A program made the position numbers and the translations under genes. A stretch of DNA of 61,534 nucleotides from CAZCDS01 sp964497585 (GTDB lineage Bacteria > Desulfobacterota > Desulfomonilia > Desulfomonilales > Desulfomonilaceae), in contig CAZCDS010000039.1 in assembly GCA_964497585.1 (NCBI GenBank), forward strand, positions 1-61,534. Reading direction: 5' to 3'. Positions 46,933 to 55,253 of this stretch are shown here, piece after piece (position 1 is the stretch's first letter; every line of letters starts with the position of its first letter). Under the pieces are notes generated by a model that saw only the letters and a list, made by a program, of their open reading frames with translations, ran no database searches and was not told the origin of the DNA.

Positions 46933-47457
46933 TCTCTGCCCCCCGGCGACGTTCGACCTCAGGTTCTCGCACTTCTTGCCCTGCGAGAAACAAGACGTGC
47001 GCGGTCCCCCGCCTGCTCGTATCCATAGAGTTCTCTTTCCCCCGCGAGAACCATAGGCAATATCGTCTGAGCCGCCAGCCCCTCACTTGCGGGCCCGGAT
47101 TTCGGTTGAGCAAGCCAACCATCTGCAATCAAAGTACCATCTTCGACCGGCTTGTGCAACCTTTCGCTTCAGCCCTCCCCCTTCTCGAAGCCCTTCTTTT
47201 CCCCCCTCCGGGCCCAGAGTCTCGCTTGCCGCCATTTCTAATTGGCGCATCCCGGCGGACAGTCAGCCGAATGGAACTCTCCCCGACTGCAACTTGCCCC
47301 CAGGTTCAGAAGGTACGGGAATCATGAAGCTCTTCTTTGCCCTGGAGGACGCCCGCCGCCTGTGATACGATTCACCTGTTACCACTCCAGAATCAGCGTT
47401 GGCAGCGCCCAATGCAAGGGGCTCTGCGTGCAAGCAAACGGAAGGAGAGACTCCGCA
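46933..47457. other. Divergent intergenic region
   Basis: The gap lies between the minus-strand kinase and the plus-strand dehydrogenase. It contains a pyrimidine-rich tract around 47160-47220. No promoter with both good hexamers and no RNA gene was recognised. The reading frame of the dehydrogenase extends into it but the ribosome site favours 47458. Confidence 0.35.
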
Positions 47458-48312
47458 ATGGAAATAGGCAAGGTTGGCGTAGTAGGAATGGGCACCATGG
47501 GAAGCCAGATCGGAATAGTGGCGGCTCAGGCCGGGTACGAGACCTTCATGGTGGACATTTCTCGTGGGCGGGTCGACGAAGGACTCAGAATCATTGGTGC
47601 TTTCTTGGACGGCAGAGTGAAGAAAGGCAAAATAGATGAAAATGCCAAAAAGAACGTGCTGTCATCAATTCGTGCGTCGAGCGAGATTGCGGAAGCCGCG
47701 TCCCAATGCGATCTAGTCATTGAGGCGGTATTCGAGGATATTGAGGTGAAAAAGGCCGTGTTTGCAGAACTGGACAGCGTTTGTCCTCCGCATTCGATCC
47801 TGGCGACCAATACGTCAACCCTCTGGGTAACCGAGATCGCGTCCGCCACATCGCGGCCGGATAAGTGCATCGGGACGCATTTTTTGATTCCCGCGGCGCT
47901 CACTCGCATGGTTGAAGTTGTCCGAGGAATCGACACCTCCGAGCCCACGTACGAGTCCGTCCTTCAATTCCTGGGCAAATGCGGTAAGGAGACAGTAACA
48001 GTCGTTGATTCTCCGGGATTCGTAATCAATCGACTGTACCTCCCTATGGTGAATGAGGCTTTCATCGCATTGGAATCCGGTCTGGCTTCCGCGGAAGAGA
48101 TCGACCGGAGTTGTACGCTTGGGTTGGGACTGCCCCTGGGTCCCCTTGCCGCGGCAGACGCCTTTGGATTGGACATACTTCTGGCATGCATGAAGACCTT
48201 TCGCAGGGAACTGGGAGAGAAGTACAGGCCGTCCCCTCTACTCGTGAAGCTCGTCAAAGCAGGTCATCTTGGGAGAAAGACCGGAAGAGGCGTATACCAC
48301 TACTCCACGTAG
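47458..48312 (+). CDS. 3-hydroxyacyl-CoA dehydrogenase (3-hydroxybutyryl-CoA type)
   Basis: This NAD(P)-dependent enzyme of 284 residues oxidises 3-hydroxyacyl-CoA or reduces acetoacetyl-CoA. It has the Rossmann start VGVVGMGTMGSQIGIVAAQA, CDLVIEAVFEDIEVKKAVF, ILATNTSTL, the catalytic His in IGTHFLIPAALTRMVEVV, and DSPGFVINRLYLPMVNEA with a C-terminal helical domain (AADAFGLDILL). GGAAGGAGAG precedes ATG 47458. It may serve fatty or aromatic acid oxidation or butyrate-type metabolism, and could supply the substrate of the nearby PhaC-like enzyme. Confidence 0.92.
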   Translation: MEIGKVGVVGMGTMGSQIGIVAAQAGYETFMVDISRGRVDEGLRIIGAFLDGRVKKGKIDENAKKNVLSSIRASSEIAEAASQCDLVIEAVFEDIEVKKAVFAELDSVCPPHSILATNTSTLWVTEIASATSRPDKCIGTHFLIPAALTRMVEVVRGIDTSEPTYESVLQFLGKCGKETVTVVDSPGFVINRLYLPMVNEAFIALESGLASAEEIDRSCTLGLGLPLGPLAAADAFGLDILLACMKTFRRELGEKYRPSPLLVKLVKAGHLGRKTGRGVYHYST

Positions 48313-48513
48313 AAGCGAACGGCAAGAGCTGCCGAAAAGATGTCGCGAACTGAATATACAAGGCACAAAGAAGACTGAAGTGAGACATCTCTGGGATCTT
48401 TCACTTGATCATCTGCCTGAATGGCGGAATCTCTATGTGCGGTGTGAACGTCCCCGACGCGTCCTGCTGCGATGAACGACTTGACCATTCGAGAGAGATG
48501 GCGGCGGCTGTCT

Positions 48514-49440
48514 TCAGTGCCACTTGTCGTACTTGCTCACTTTGGCCTTGAGCAAATAGGATGAGAGGGCTTCGTTTACGTGGTCGTCGGGGACTCCGCC
48601 AAGGGCCTCCAACTGCTTCCAGAGCTTGTTGGAAAGGTAAAATGTCCTCCTGACATACTCCTCGGAGACGGGCCTGGGAGGAGGATCAACCGGCGTGGTA
48701 TTCTCTATGAGGCTCACAATTTCGCTTTTCGACCGTTGCATACGGTTCCTGTATTTCGACGTAATGATTCCGCACTGCGGACACTCGTCGAACTCTCTAT
48801 TCTGGGGCATCTTACAGAAGGGACATATCCATATGCTATCCGTCTGATCTGCCTCTCTCTCCGGCCGGTCACTCGGAACGGGCTCAAGACCCATTCGGGA
48901 GGCTTGCTTGGCCCGCGAGAGAGCTTTTACGAACGTCCGAAGCTCCTGTAGGGCGGTGTCCGAAATTGCAGTTCTCTCAAATCCTGCGACACATTTTCGA
49001 TCGTCATCGGTAGGTCGTGCCCATCGACAGACGGCCTCTACCTTGAAAGGGTTAACCGGAAAAAACTGATCCGCGAGGACTATGAAGGTCTTGATATCGT
49101 CGACGCCGGTCTCGATGCCTTGGATTCTAAATCCTTTTTCCGTAATGTCCAGCACGGTCCCATTGACCTGGGGGCGCTTCGCATCGTGAATCGGCACGGG
49201 CAGCTGCAGTTCATGCCTGGGGAGCACGCGCATCCGTCTGGCTTCAGGCTCGGTCTCATTGGTGGACACGCGCCCGTAGAGTTCGGCAAGGCTCTTGCCC
49301 GTCGCCGTCATGAGCTTTTTCACGAGAAACTGAAGCTCTCTGGGAGAGAGACTGTACTTGCTCATCAGCTCGGAAGCAGCCATGCCCGATCGAATATCGG
49401 TGACAAGTTCATTGGCTGAGATTTGTCGCGATGTCTTCAT
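48514..49440 (-). CDS. Multi-domain PilZ-like / zinc-ribbon protein
   Basis: The product has 308 residues. Residues 1-50 are a helical module (DIRSGMAASELMSKYSLS) like the one in the membrane protein at 22513. A PilZ-like domain follows (RVLPRHELQLPVPIHD, GTVLDITEKGFRIQG, AVCRWARP), the candidate cyclic di-GMP receptor. A zinc ribbon comes next (CPFCKMPQNREFDECPQCG), then a C-terminal stretch (RRTFYLSNKLWKQLEALGG) that looks like a ribbon-helix-helix DNA-binding segment. Taken together it may be a cyclic-di-GMP-responsive regulator. ATG 49440 is preferred to GTG 49449. Confidence 0.75.
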   Translation of the reverse strand: MKTSRQISANELVTDIRSGMAASELMSKYSLSPRELQFLVKKLMTATGKSLAELYGRVSTNETEPEARRMRVLPRHELQLPVPIHDAKRPQVNGTVLDITEKGFRIQGIETGVDDIKTFIVLADQFFPVNPFKVEAVCRWARPTDDDRKCVAGFERTAISDTALQELRTFVKALSRAKQASRMGLEPVPSDRPEREADQTDSIWICPFCKMPQNREFDECPQCGIITSKYRNRMQRSKSEIVSLIENTTPVDPPPRPVSEEYVRRTFYLSNKLWKQLEALGGVPDDHVNEALSSYLLKAKVSKYDKWH

Positions 49441-49542
49441 GACGCACACTCACTTGGCTAATGGTGAGTTAAACGGGATTGGTCGGAAGAGGCACTGGTG
49501 CGTGCCCACTCACGGGACCGCGGATTCCTTCCCCACAGCTTG

Positions 49543-49572
49543 AACATACTTCAGTAATATGCCGATTGTCAA
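49543..49572 (-). promoter_or_regulatory. Promoter of the PilZ-like gene
   Basis: Read on the minus strand, TTGACA (49572-49567) and TATGTT (49548-49543) are separated by 18 bases. Transcription would start about 95 bases before ATG 49440. Confidence 0.5.
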
Positions 49573-50075
49573 TGGCTATTGAACTTGGTCGGCATTCCTG
49601 GCAGTGTCCGCTCACGCCCAGCGGACGGTTTGTGCGTCAGGTCGGGGATGACTGATCCGTCCTCATTCTGCGGTCTGCAGCGAGTCATCGCTGCAGAGAC
49701 CAACAGTCTCACACCGATACGTTGTTGAAGCAATAAGACCTACGGGCAGCCGCCCAGCCCCAGGTGAAAGGAAATCCGCTCTGTCCCCCTGTTTCTCTAA
49801 GGAACGACAGGTGCATTTCATTTTCAATTGATGGGATTCATATCTTTCCGCTGTGAAAACGAAACAATATCACCCGCCCTTTGTCAGCGGGAACGTTGTA
49901 GCGCCGCGCAGAGCTTCAGGGGTCCTCCTTGGAATTCGGCTGTTCCCAGGAACCGGAGTATGCTATATAGAGGCAGTCTGCGGGAAAAACGACTTGGCCG
50001 GTGAGACGACCGCTGGATAAACCTGTGACTTCACTTTCCTCGAGTCCTGCGGAGGCTCCCACACGGAGACGGCCC
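49573..50075. other. Intergenic region
   Basis: No gene is supported between the PilZ-like promoter and the sulfotransferase. A TATGCTATATAG stretch at 49959-49970 could be a -10 region for the sulfotransferase, but no -35 lies at the right distance. Confidence 0.3.
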
Positions 50076-50984
50076 ATGAAAATAATCCAAATTGTGGGAA
50101 CCGCGCGATGCGGATCGACACTCCTTGACATTTGCCTGGGAACTCACCCCGATGCCGTCAATGTCGGTGAGCTTTGCCGGCTGCCGGACCGACTCAAGGA
50201 ACCTGAACAGCGTTGCTCTTGCGGTGAACCGTTACGTGGCTGCGCCTTTTGGAATAAAGTGCTCGCACGTTTCAGAGAGATCTCGCCAGAGCCCGACATC
50301 GGCGAACTGGGTCGACTTGAGCAGCGGCTCGGGCGGATCAGATACTTGCCCCTGCACCTGCTCAGCGCGAAATTCAGGGAACGTGAACAGAACCGGTATC
50401 TGGAAATGTTGGGCTCGCTCTACCAAAGTGTGGCTGAAATCAGTAATAAGGAGGTCGTGGTTGATTCTTCGAAGATCCCTGCGCGAGCCTGGGTTGCCAC
50501 GAAGTTGAAAAAGCATGGCATCTCCAGTAGTCTTATCCATTTAACCCGCGACCCGAGGGGCTATTCCTGGTCCGCCAATAGACATCCCCACATCCAACAA
50601 CCGGGGTTTGTCTGGGCACCCCTGGACTGGGCAATCACGAATGTTGCGTGCAGTGCCGTAATTAAAGCCCATACCAACGGTAGGACGGTCAATGTAAGAT
50701 ACGAGGATTTCTGTCAACATCCGGCAAAAACGGCCTCGGAAATCGCTGTGGTAGTCGGAATTGACCCGACCCCCTTCGAATGGCTTGCCGACTCCCAGCC
50801 CCAGATCAGCAATGACAATCATTTAATAGACGGGAACTATTTGCGTTTCACCAAGAGAATCGTGATATCTCTGGATACAAAGTGGCAAGCCAAGTTGACA
50901 CCACGGCAGAAGAGCCTTGTATGGGCGCTGGCCGGGTTCCATGCAAGGAAATACGGGTACCGAGCCACCCCGGTTCACGGCTAG
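50076..50984 (+). CDS. Sulfotransferase family protein
   Basis: The 302-residue product begins with the 5-prime-phosphosulfate loop IVGTARCGSTLLDICLGTHP, binding PAPS, and has the second PAPS-binding stretch LIHLTRDPRGYSWS. VNVRYEDFCQHP and the C-terminal region also fit the family. It would transfer a sulfuryl group to a carbohydrate or other hydroxyl. Its position about 1.2 kb before the polysaccharide genes suggests a glycan as acceptor, but this is inference. ATG 50076 lies after GGAG-like sequence and starts right at the PAPS loop; a GTG at 50001 is less likely. Confidence 0.85.
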   Translation: MKIIQIVGTARCGSTLLDICLGTHPDAVNVGELCRLPDRLKEPEQRCSCGEPLRGCAFWNKVLARFREISPEPDIGELGRLEQRLGRIRYLPLHLLSAKFREREQNRYLEMLGSLYQSVAEISNKEVVVDSSKIPARAWVATKLKKHGISSSLIHLTRDPRGYSWSANRHPHIQQPGFVWAPLDWAITNVACSAVIKAHTNGRTVNVRYEDFCQHPAKTASEIAVVVGIDPTPFEWLADSQPQISNDNHLIDGNYLRFTKRIVISLDTKWQAKLTPRQKSLVWALAGFHARKYGYRATPVHG

Positions 50985-50992
50985 TCCATGGT

Positions 50993-51052
50993 CCTTCCGC
51001 CAAGTAATGGGTCCGCGGTGCGCGGCGTAGCATGCTACGCCCCGTCGGAAGG
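50993..51052. repeat. Nested inverted repeat with an 18-base perfect palindrome
   Basis: The core GGCGTAGCATGCTACGCC (51024-51041) is a perfect palindrome. It is enclosed by an outer pair, CCTTCCG (50993-50999) and CGGAAGG (51046-51052). It lies nine bases after the sulfotransferase stop codon. It could be a hairpin terminator-like element, a REP-type element, or a recombination or protein-binding site; no T-run follows. Confidence 0.7.
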
Positions 51053-51201
51053 GGAAAGCCCCCGGCAACAGACTGTTTTCGGGCAGGATCCATCACCGTC
51101 ATTTTGAGAGAACTGTCGACCGAAGTCGGGAGCGGGATGCTATGTGCGAAAGGTCGGGAAGAATATCACGTGAACCTGATAAACCGCGTGCAAGTGGAGC
51201 A

Positions 51202-51560
51202 ATGATTGAAGCTCTGGATCGGAGTGAAAGCAACTGTCTCGGCTGAACGCGACCGGAAAACTGACGGACGCTCATTACGGGGGCGTGTGGATTCCCAAAC
51301 TGGAAGAAGTCTTCGCAGAGCTTGGGAATGTCCGCCGCCTGCTCTACATGGATGAGTCCTTCCAGGGCTGGGAATTGAGCGCGATGTGGGATGATATGCA
51401 TTTCGGGTTCAAGTCCAGGAACGACATCGAAAAAATCGCCGTGGTTGGTGGTCCCAGATGGTTTAGTAGGTGCGAAATTGGGAGGCCTCTTGGTTAGCGG
51501 AGAAGAGAGGACGTTTCCCCTCGATGTATTGACGATTCCAAGGCCTGGATGAGGTCCTGA
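51202..51560 (+). pseudogene. Frameshifted SpoIIAA-like (UspA/STAS-like) gene
   Basis: A family resemblance can be followed through several frames: MIEALDRSESN (frame of 51202), then TGKLTDAHYGGVWIPKLEE, LLYMDESFQGWELSAMWDDM and KIAVVGGPRW (frame of 51285), then GAKLGGLLVSGEERTFPLD (frame of 51202 again) and DDSKAWMRS with a stop at 51558. This is the order of the small SpoIIAA-like proteins of about 120 residues. At least three frameshifts are needed, so the gene is decayed unless the sequence itself has errors. Confidence 0.7.
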
Positions 51561-52180
51561 TGGGGGATAGGGTCTCATCATCGGAGCAGAGCAGAAGCAA
51601 TGGGTTCGATGAGAATCTGGTGTGAGAATTCACTGGGGCGGGCTGTGTGCAGGCGTGCTGGCGGGTCATACAAGGTTGGAACGAATACGCGACCGAATTT
51701 GTTCCATGGAGTACTGAGCGGAACAACAATAGAAAGTATATATGAGTTCACCGAGTATGGGCTTCTTGCAGAAGGGCCGGCCCGTTGAACTCTCACTTGA
51801 CATGAAATACTGATATTGGTAAATACGTATCCACGCATGTGGACCTCGTGCCGAATCGGAATTCATGGTCGCGGGGCCTGTTTTGCGAATGCTTGGGCGA
51901 ACACGGCAAGGACAGCACACCCTCCTGAAGCCCTCTGGTCTCTCCCCGAAGGGAACTGCGAATGACAAGCGTGCAGTCCGGGGGGAATTCGATGATACTG
52001 CTTTGCGCGGCCGTGGCGATGCAAAGAGTGAGCAGAGGCCCCAACCAGGCGCGAACAACTTGACCTTGCCGTAAGCAAGGTTTGCTAGTGGCCAGCGCGT
52101 CTTACGGCGGATGATCTGTTAAGGACCGCTGTGGACGGGCGTACCATCCCGGACTGTGGTGATCGGATGAAGGAAATGCC
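51561..52180. other. Gene-poor region before polysaccharide operon
   Basis: Several short frames exist on both strands but none has a family pattern or ribosome site. An AT-rich stretch lies near 51720-51760. With the pseudogene and palindrome to its left, this looks like a region undergoing decay. Confidence 0.35.
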
Positions 52181-53158
52181 GTGGGAGAATTGAAGCCGCG
52201 GATCCTCGTCAGCGGGGCTAACGGATTTATCGGGAGCGGGCTTTGCCGGACGCTCTCCAGGGAAGGATTCCTGGTCCGTTGCGCCGTGCGCAGGCGTGAG
52301 ACCTTCCCACGGGAAGGATGCGAATACGTCCAAGTGGGTGACATCGGACCTGGGACCGAATGGTCTGAGGCTTTGGAAGGGGTTGCGGCCGTTGTTCATC
52401 TTGCCGCCCGGGTTCACAGGATGCGGGATACCAGTGACGAGGCGTCCGTCCAATATGAACGTGTCAACACACTCGGAACCATTCACCTGGCGGCGGCGGC
52501 CTCGAAGGCCCGAGTGCCTCGATTCCTGTTCCTGAGCACCGTGAAGGTCAGCGGCGAGGAGACTTTTGACACACCTTTCTCAGAGGACGCTCCTCCCCGT
52601 CCGCAGGACGCGTATGCGATTTCGAAGTGGAAGGCTGAGCAAGGCATCCGGGAGATCAGCCGTCGCGATGGATTGGAGACGGTTATCATTCGGCCTCCCC
52701 TTGCCTATGGCCCGGGAGTGCGCGCCAATTTCCTGAGGCTTATGCGTTTGGTGGATCGAGCCATGCCACTTCCCCTGGGGGCAGTGAAAAACAGGCGCAG
52801 CTTGGTGGGACTTCAAAATCTGGCCTTTTTCATCGTATCGTGCCTTCGCCGCCCGGAGGCGGCGGGGAATACGTTCTTCGTCAGGGACAGCGAGGACACA
52901 TCAACTGCGGACCTGATCCGAAGAATGGCACAAGCCCTAGGCCGGCGTCCGCGCCTAATACCTGCGCCGGTCTCTCTACTCAAGTTCGCGGCTGGGCTCG
53001 TGGGCAAGAAAAGCGCAGTACAAAGACTCACAGGTTCTCTTCAAGTCGATGACAGTAAAGCCAGAGAGCTGCTGGCGTGGTCTCCCCCATTTTCCATGGA
53101 CGAGGAGATGGCTCGTACTGCAGAGTGGTATATTCGCACATTCAGAAAACATGGATAG
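52181..53158 (+). CDS. NAD-dependent sugar epimerase/dehydrogenase (WbpV-like)
   Basis: This 325-residue extended SDR protein begins with a GTG. It has ILVSGANGFIGSGLCRTL for NAD binding, VVHLAARVHRM, the catalytic SxnYxxxK pattern in LSTVKVSGEE with DAYAISKWKAEQ, and VIIRPPLAYGPGV. NRRSLVGLQNLAFFIV and the C-terminal part resemble the WbpV group that acts on UDP-N-acetyl-6-deoxyhexoses in O-antigen synthesis. It is the first gene of a three-gene operon with the CapD-like dehydratase and the sugar transferase. Confidence 0.87.
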   Translation: MGELKPRILVSGANGFIGSGLCRTLSREGFLVRCAVRRRETFPREGCEYVQVGDIGPGTEWSEALEGVAAVVHLAARVHRMRDTSDEASVQYERVNTLGTIHLAAAASKARVPRFLFLSTVKVSGEETFDTPFSEDAPPRPQDAYAISKWKAEQGIREISRRDGLETVIIRPPLAYGPGVRANFLRLMRLVDRAMPLPLGAVKNRRSLVGLQNLAFFIVSCLRRPEAAGNTFFVRDSEDTSTADLIRRMAQALGRRPRLIPAPVSLLKFAAGLVGKKSAVQRLTGSLQVDDSKARELLAWSPPFSMDEEMARTAEWYIRTFRKHG

Positions 53159-53170
53159 CTGAGGCAGTAA

Positions 53171-54361
53171 ATGGACGAGGTATTGCGACTCATTGGCAGG
53201 GACACCGAACTATTCGACGAGGACTTACACAAGTACGAACATGAGATACGTTCGGTTCTCCGGGGAGCAAGGATTCTCGTGGTCGGAGGAGCGGGCTCGG
53301 TCGGTCGTGCTGTTGTCAAGGAATTGTTCAAAAGAGAACCGAAAGTGCTTCACGTTGTGGACATAAGCGAAAACAGTCTTGCCGAACTGGTTAGGGACCT
53401 TCGCAGCTCCATCGGTTACATCTCCGGAGAATTCAAAACCTACTGCCTTGATTGTGGATCTGCAGAGTTTGAGGCGTTCTTTGAGGCCCAGAGGCGGTAC
53501 GACCATGTACTCAACTTCTCCGCGCTGAAGCATGTTAGGAACGAAAGAGATCCATTTACACTGATGAGAATGATCAATGTAAATATCGTTAACGCGGAGA
53601 AAGTGCTCTCGATGGCCGCCAGCCGCAACGTGTCCAAGTACTTTTGCGTCTCAACGGACAAGGCCACGAATCCGGTGAACATGATGGGAGCGTCGAAGCG
53701 CATCATGGAAATGTTCCTGATGCGCGCCAGCCAACGAATTCCGGTATCCAGTTCCAGATTTGCCAATGTTGCTTTTTCAGACGGCAGTCTGCTGGACGGA
53801 TTCAATTACAGACTTCGAAAACGGCAGCCGCTTTCCGCGCCCGACGATGTAAAACGGTACTTTATAACGGAAAGGGAATCAGGCATACTGTGCCTCCTCT
53901 CTACGTTCATCGGGGAAAACAGAGACGTCCTCTTTCCGAAGCTCAGTCCGAAACTGCATCTCAGGACATTCTCCCGAATCGCGCTTGATTATCTGACAGC
54001 GTTGGGTTACGTTCCGCACATTTGCGAATCCGAGAAGGACGCACGAAGTCAAATGGCTGAACTGTATGCGAAGAGACGGTGGCCCTGCTATTTCTTTGCG
54101 AGCGACACGACAGGGGAAAAGGATTTTGAGGAGTTCTATTCGGAACAGGAGACGGTCATTTGGGATAGGTTCCAGGATATCGGCGTCATAAAGATGGAAT
54201 TGGCTTACGATGATGACAAACTGGCGGCTTTTCTCGAAGCAATCGGCCGATTGGTGAAGCGGAAGCACTGGGAGAAGAAGGATCTCGTGGAGCTTTTCGA
54301 TCAAATGCTGGACAACTTCGCGCACAAAGAGACCCTTAAGTACCTCGACGACAGGATGTAA
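53171..54361 (+). CDS. CapD/FlaA1-like UDP-sugar 4,6-dehydratase
   Basis: This 396-residue SDR protein carries ILVVGGAGSVGRAVVKELF, VLNFSALKHVRNERDPF and the CapD-type active site STDKATNPVNMMGASKRIME, in which Met stands for the usual Tyr, as in this subfamily. FITERESGILCLLS and the long C-terminal part follow. It likely converts a UDP-N-acetylhexosamine to the 4-keto-6-deoxy form for the neighbouring epimerase. It lacks the membrane part of the large CapD proteins. It starts 12 bases after the previous gene and stops two bases before the next. Confidence 0.87.
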   Translation: MDEVLRLIGRDTELFDEDLHKYEHEIRSVLRGARILVVGGAGSVGRAVVKELFKREPKVLHVVDISENSLAELVRDLRSSIGYISGEFKTYCLDCGSAEFEAFFEAQRRYDHVLNFSALKHVRNERDPFTLMRMINVNIVNAEKVLSMAASRNVSKYFCVSTDKATNPVNMMGASKRIMEMFLMRASQRIPVSSSRFANVAFSDGSLLDGFNYRLRKRQPLSAPDDVKRYFITERESGILCLLSTFIGENRDVLFPKLSPKLHLRTFSRIALDYLTALGYVPHICESEKDARSQMAELYAKRRWPCYFFASDTTGEKDFEEFYSEQETVIWDRFQDIGVIKMELAYDDDKLAAFLEAIGRLVKRKHWEKKDLVELFDQMLDNFAHKETLKYLDDRM

Positions 54362-54363
54362 CG

Positions 54364-55011
54364 ATGAAGCGTCTTATAGACGTGGTTTTTGCTGTCACCG
54401 GCCTGGTTATGTTTCTGCCCTTGGCAATTCCGATTATGATTGCACTGCGTCTCACCGGGGAGGGGAAGATCTTCTATTTTCAGCCCAGAGTGGGGTACCA
54501 GGGAAGAATCTTCAGGTTGGTCAAATTCGCCACTATGCTCGAGGACAGCCCGAATTTACTATCCGGCGACATCACGTTGAAGAATGATCCTCGAGTCCTG
54601 CCATTGGGCAAATTCCTGAGGATAACCAAAATCAACGAAATCCCCCAGCTTGTCAACATCCTTAAAGGGGACATGACCATAATCGGTCCCAGACCGTTAA
54701 CTCCTCGGAATTTTACTGTCTATCCGGAAGACGTCAAGAAAGAGGTCGTCCAGGTCAGACCCGGCCTCACAGGAATCGGATCGATCGTCTTTCGAGACGA
54801 GGAGAGCATCCTGGCCAATAGCCCAAAATCGTACCTTGACTGCTACGCCAACGATATTTCCCCGTACAAGGGCGCTCTTGAACAGTGGTACATATGCAAT
54901 CGGAGCCCAGGTTTGGATCTCAAAATAATTTTTCTCACTGCATGGGTAGTGCTGTTTCCCCGGAGCAATCTTCACACGAGGTTTCTGAAAGGACTCCCGA
55001 CGAGGACCTAG
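54364..55011 (+). CDS. Initiating sugar-phosphate transferase (PglC/WcaJ-like)
   Basis: This monotopic phosphoglycosyl transferase of 215 residues attaches a sugar phosphate to undecaprenyl phosphate. It starts with a membrane-inserting helix (KRLIDVVFAVTGLVMFLP), has LVKFATMLEDSP, LGKFLRITKINEIPQLVNIL, MTIIGPRPLTPRNF and VRPGLTGIGSIVFRDEESIL, all in the family order; the catalytic Asp-Glu pair is replaced or shifted relative to some members and should be read with care. With the two preceding enzymes it would start a surface glycan repeat unit. Confidence 0.9.
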   Translation: MKRLIDVVFAVTGLVMFLPLAIPIMIALRLTGEGKIFYFQPRVGYQGRIFRLVKFATMLEDSPNLLSGDITLKNDPRVLPLGKFLRITKINEIPQLVNILKGDMTIIGPRPLTPRNFTVYPEDVKKEVVQVRPGLTGIGSIVFRDEESILANSPKSYLDCYANDISPYKGALEQWYICNRSPGLDLKIIFLTAWVVLFPRSNLHTRFLKGLPTRT

Positions 55012-55121
55012 TCGGAGAAGGGAGTCGGCAGCTCCTGAACGAGGCCGTAGCAGCATGACGTATGTCGGATTTGGTGACAGAGCGCCACGACGGCGACATG
55101 CCACGGGTGAACCCTTATCGT

Positions 55122-55150
55122 TTGACATTATGACTAATTTATCTTAGTGT
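55122..55150 (+). promoter_or_regulatory. Possible promoter of the outer-membrane protein gene
   Basis: TTGACA at 55122-55127 and TAGTGT at 55145-55150 are 17 bases apart. The -35 is perfect and the -10 is poor. It would give a leader of about 95 bases to 55254. Confidence 0.45.
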
Positions 55151-55253
55151 TTTCCTATCTGTGTACAGATTTCTTCCCCTGTCTGGCGATGACGGATCGA
55201 TTCGGTTTCCGGTAGGCAGGGGACGTTGGCGTGTGGAAGGAGGTCATCGGGTT

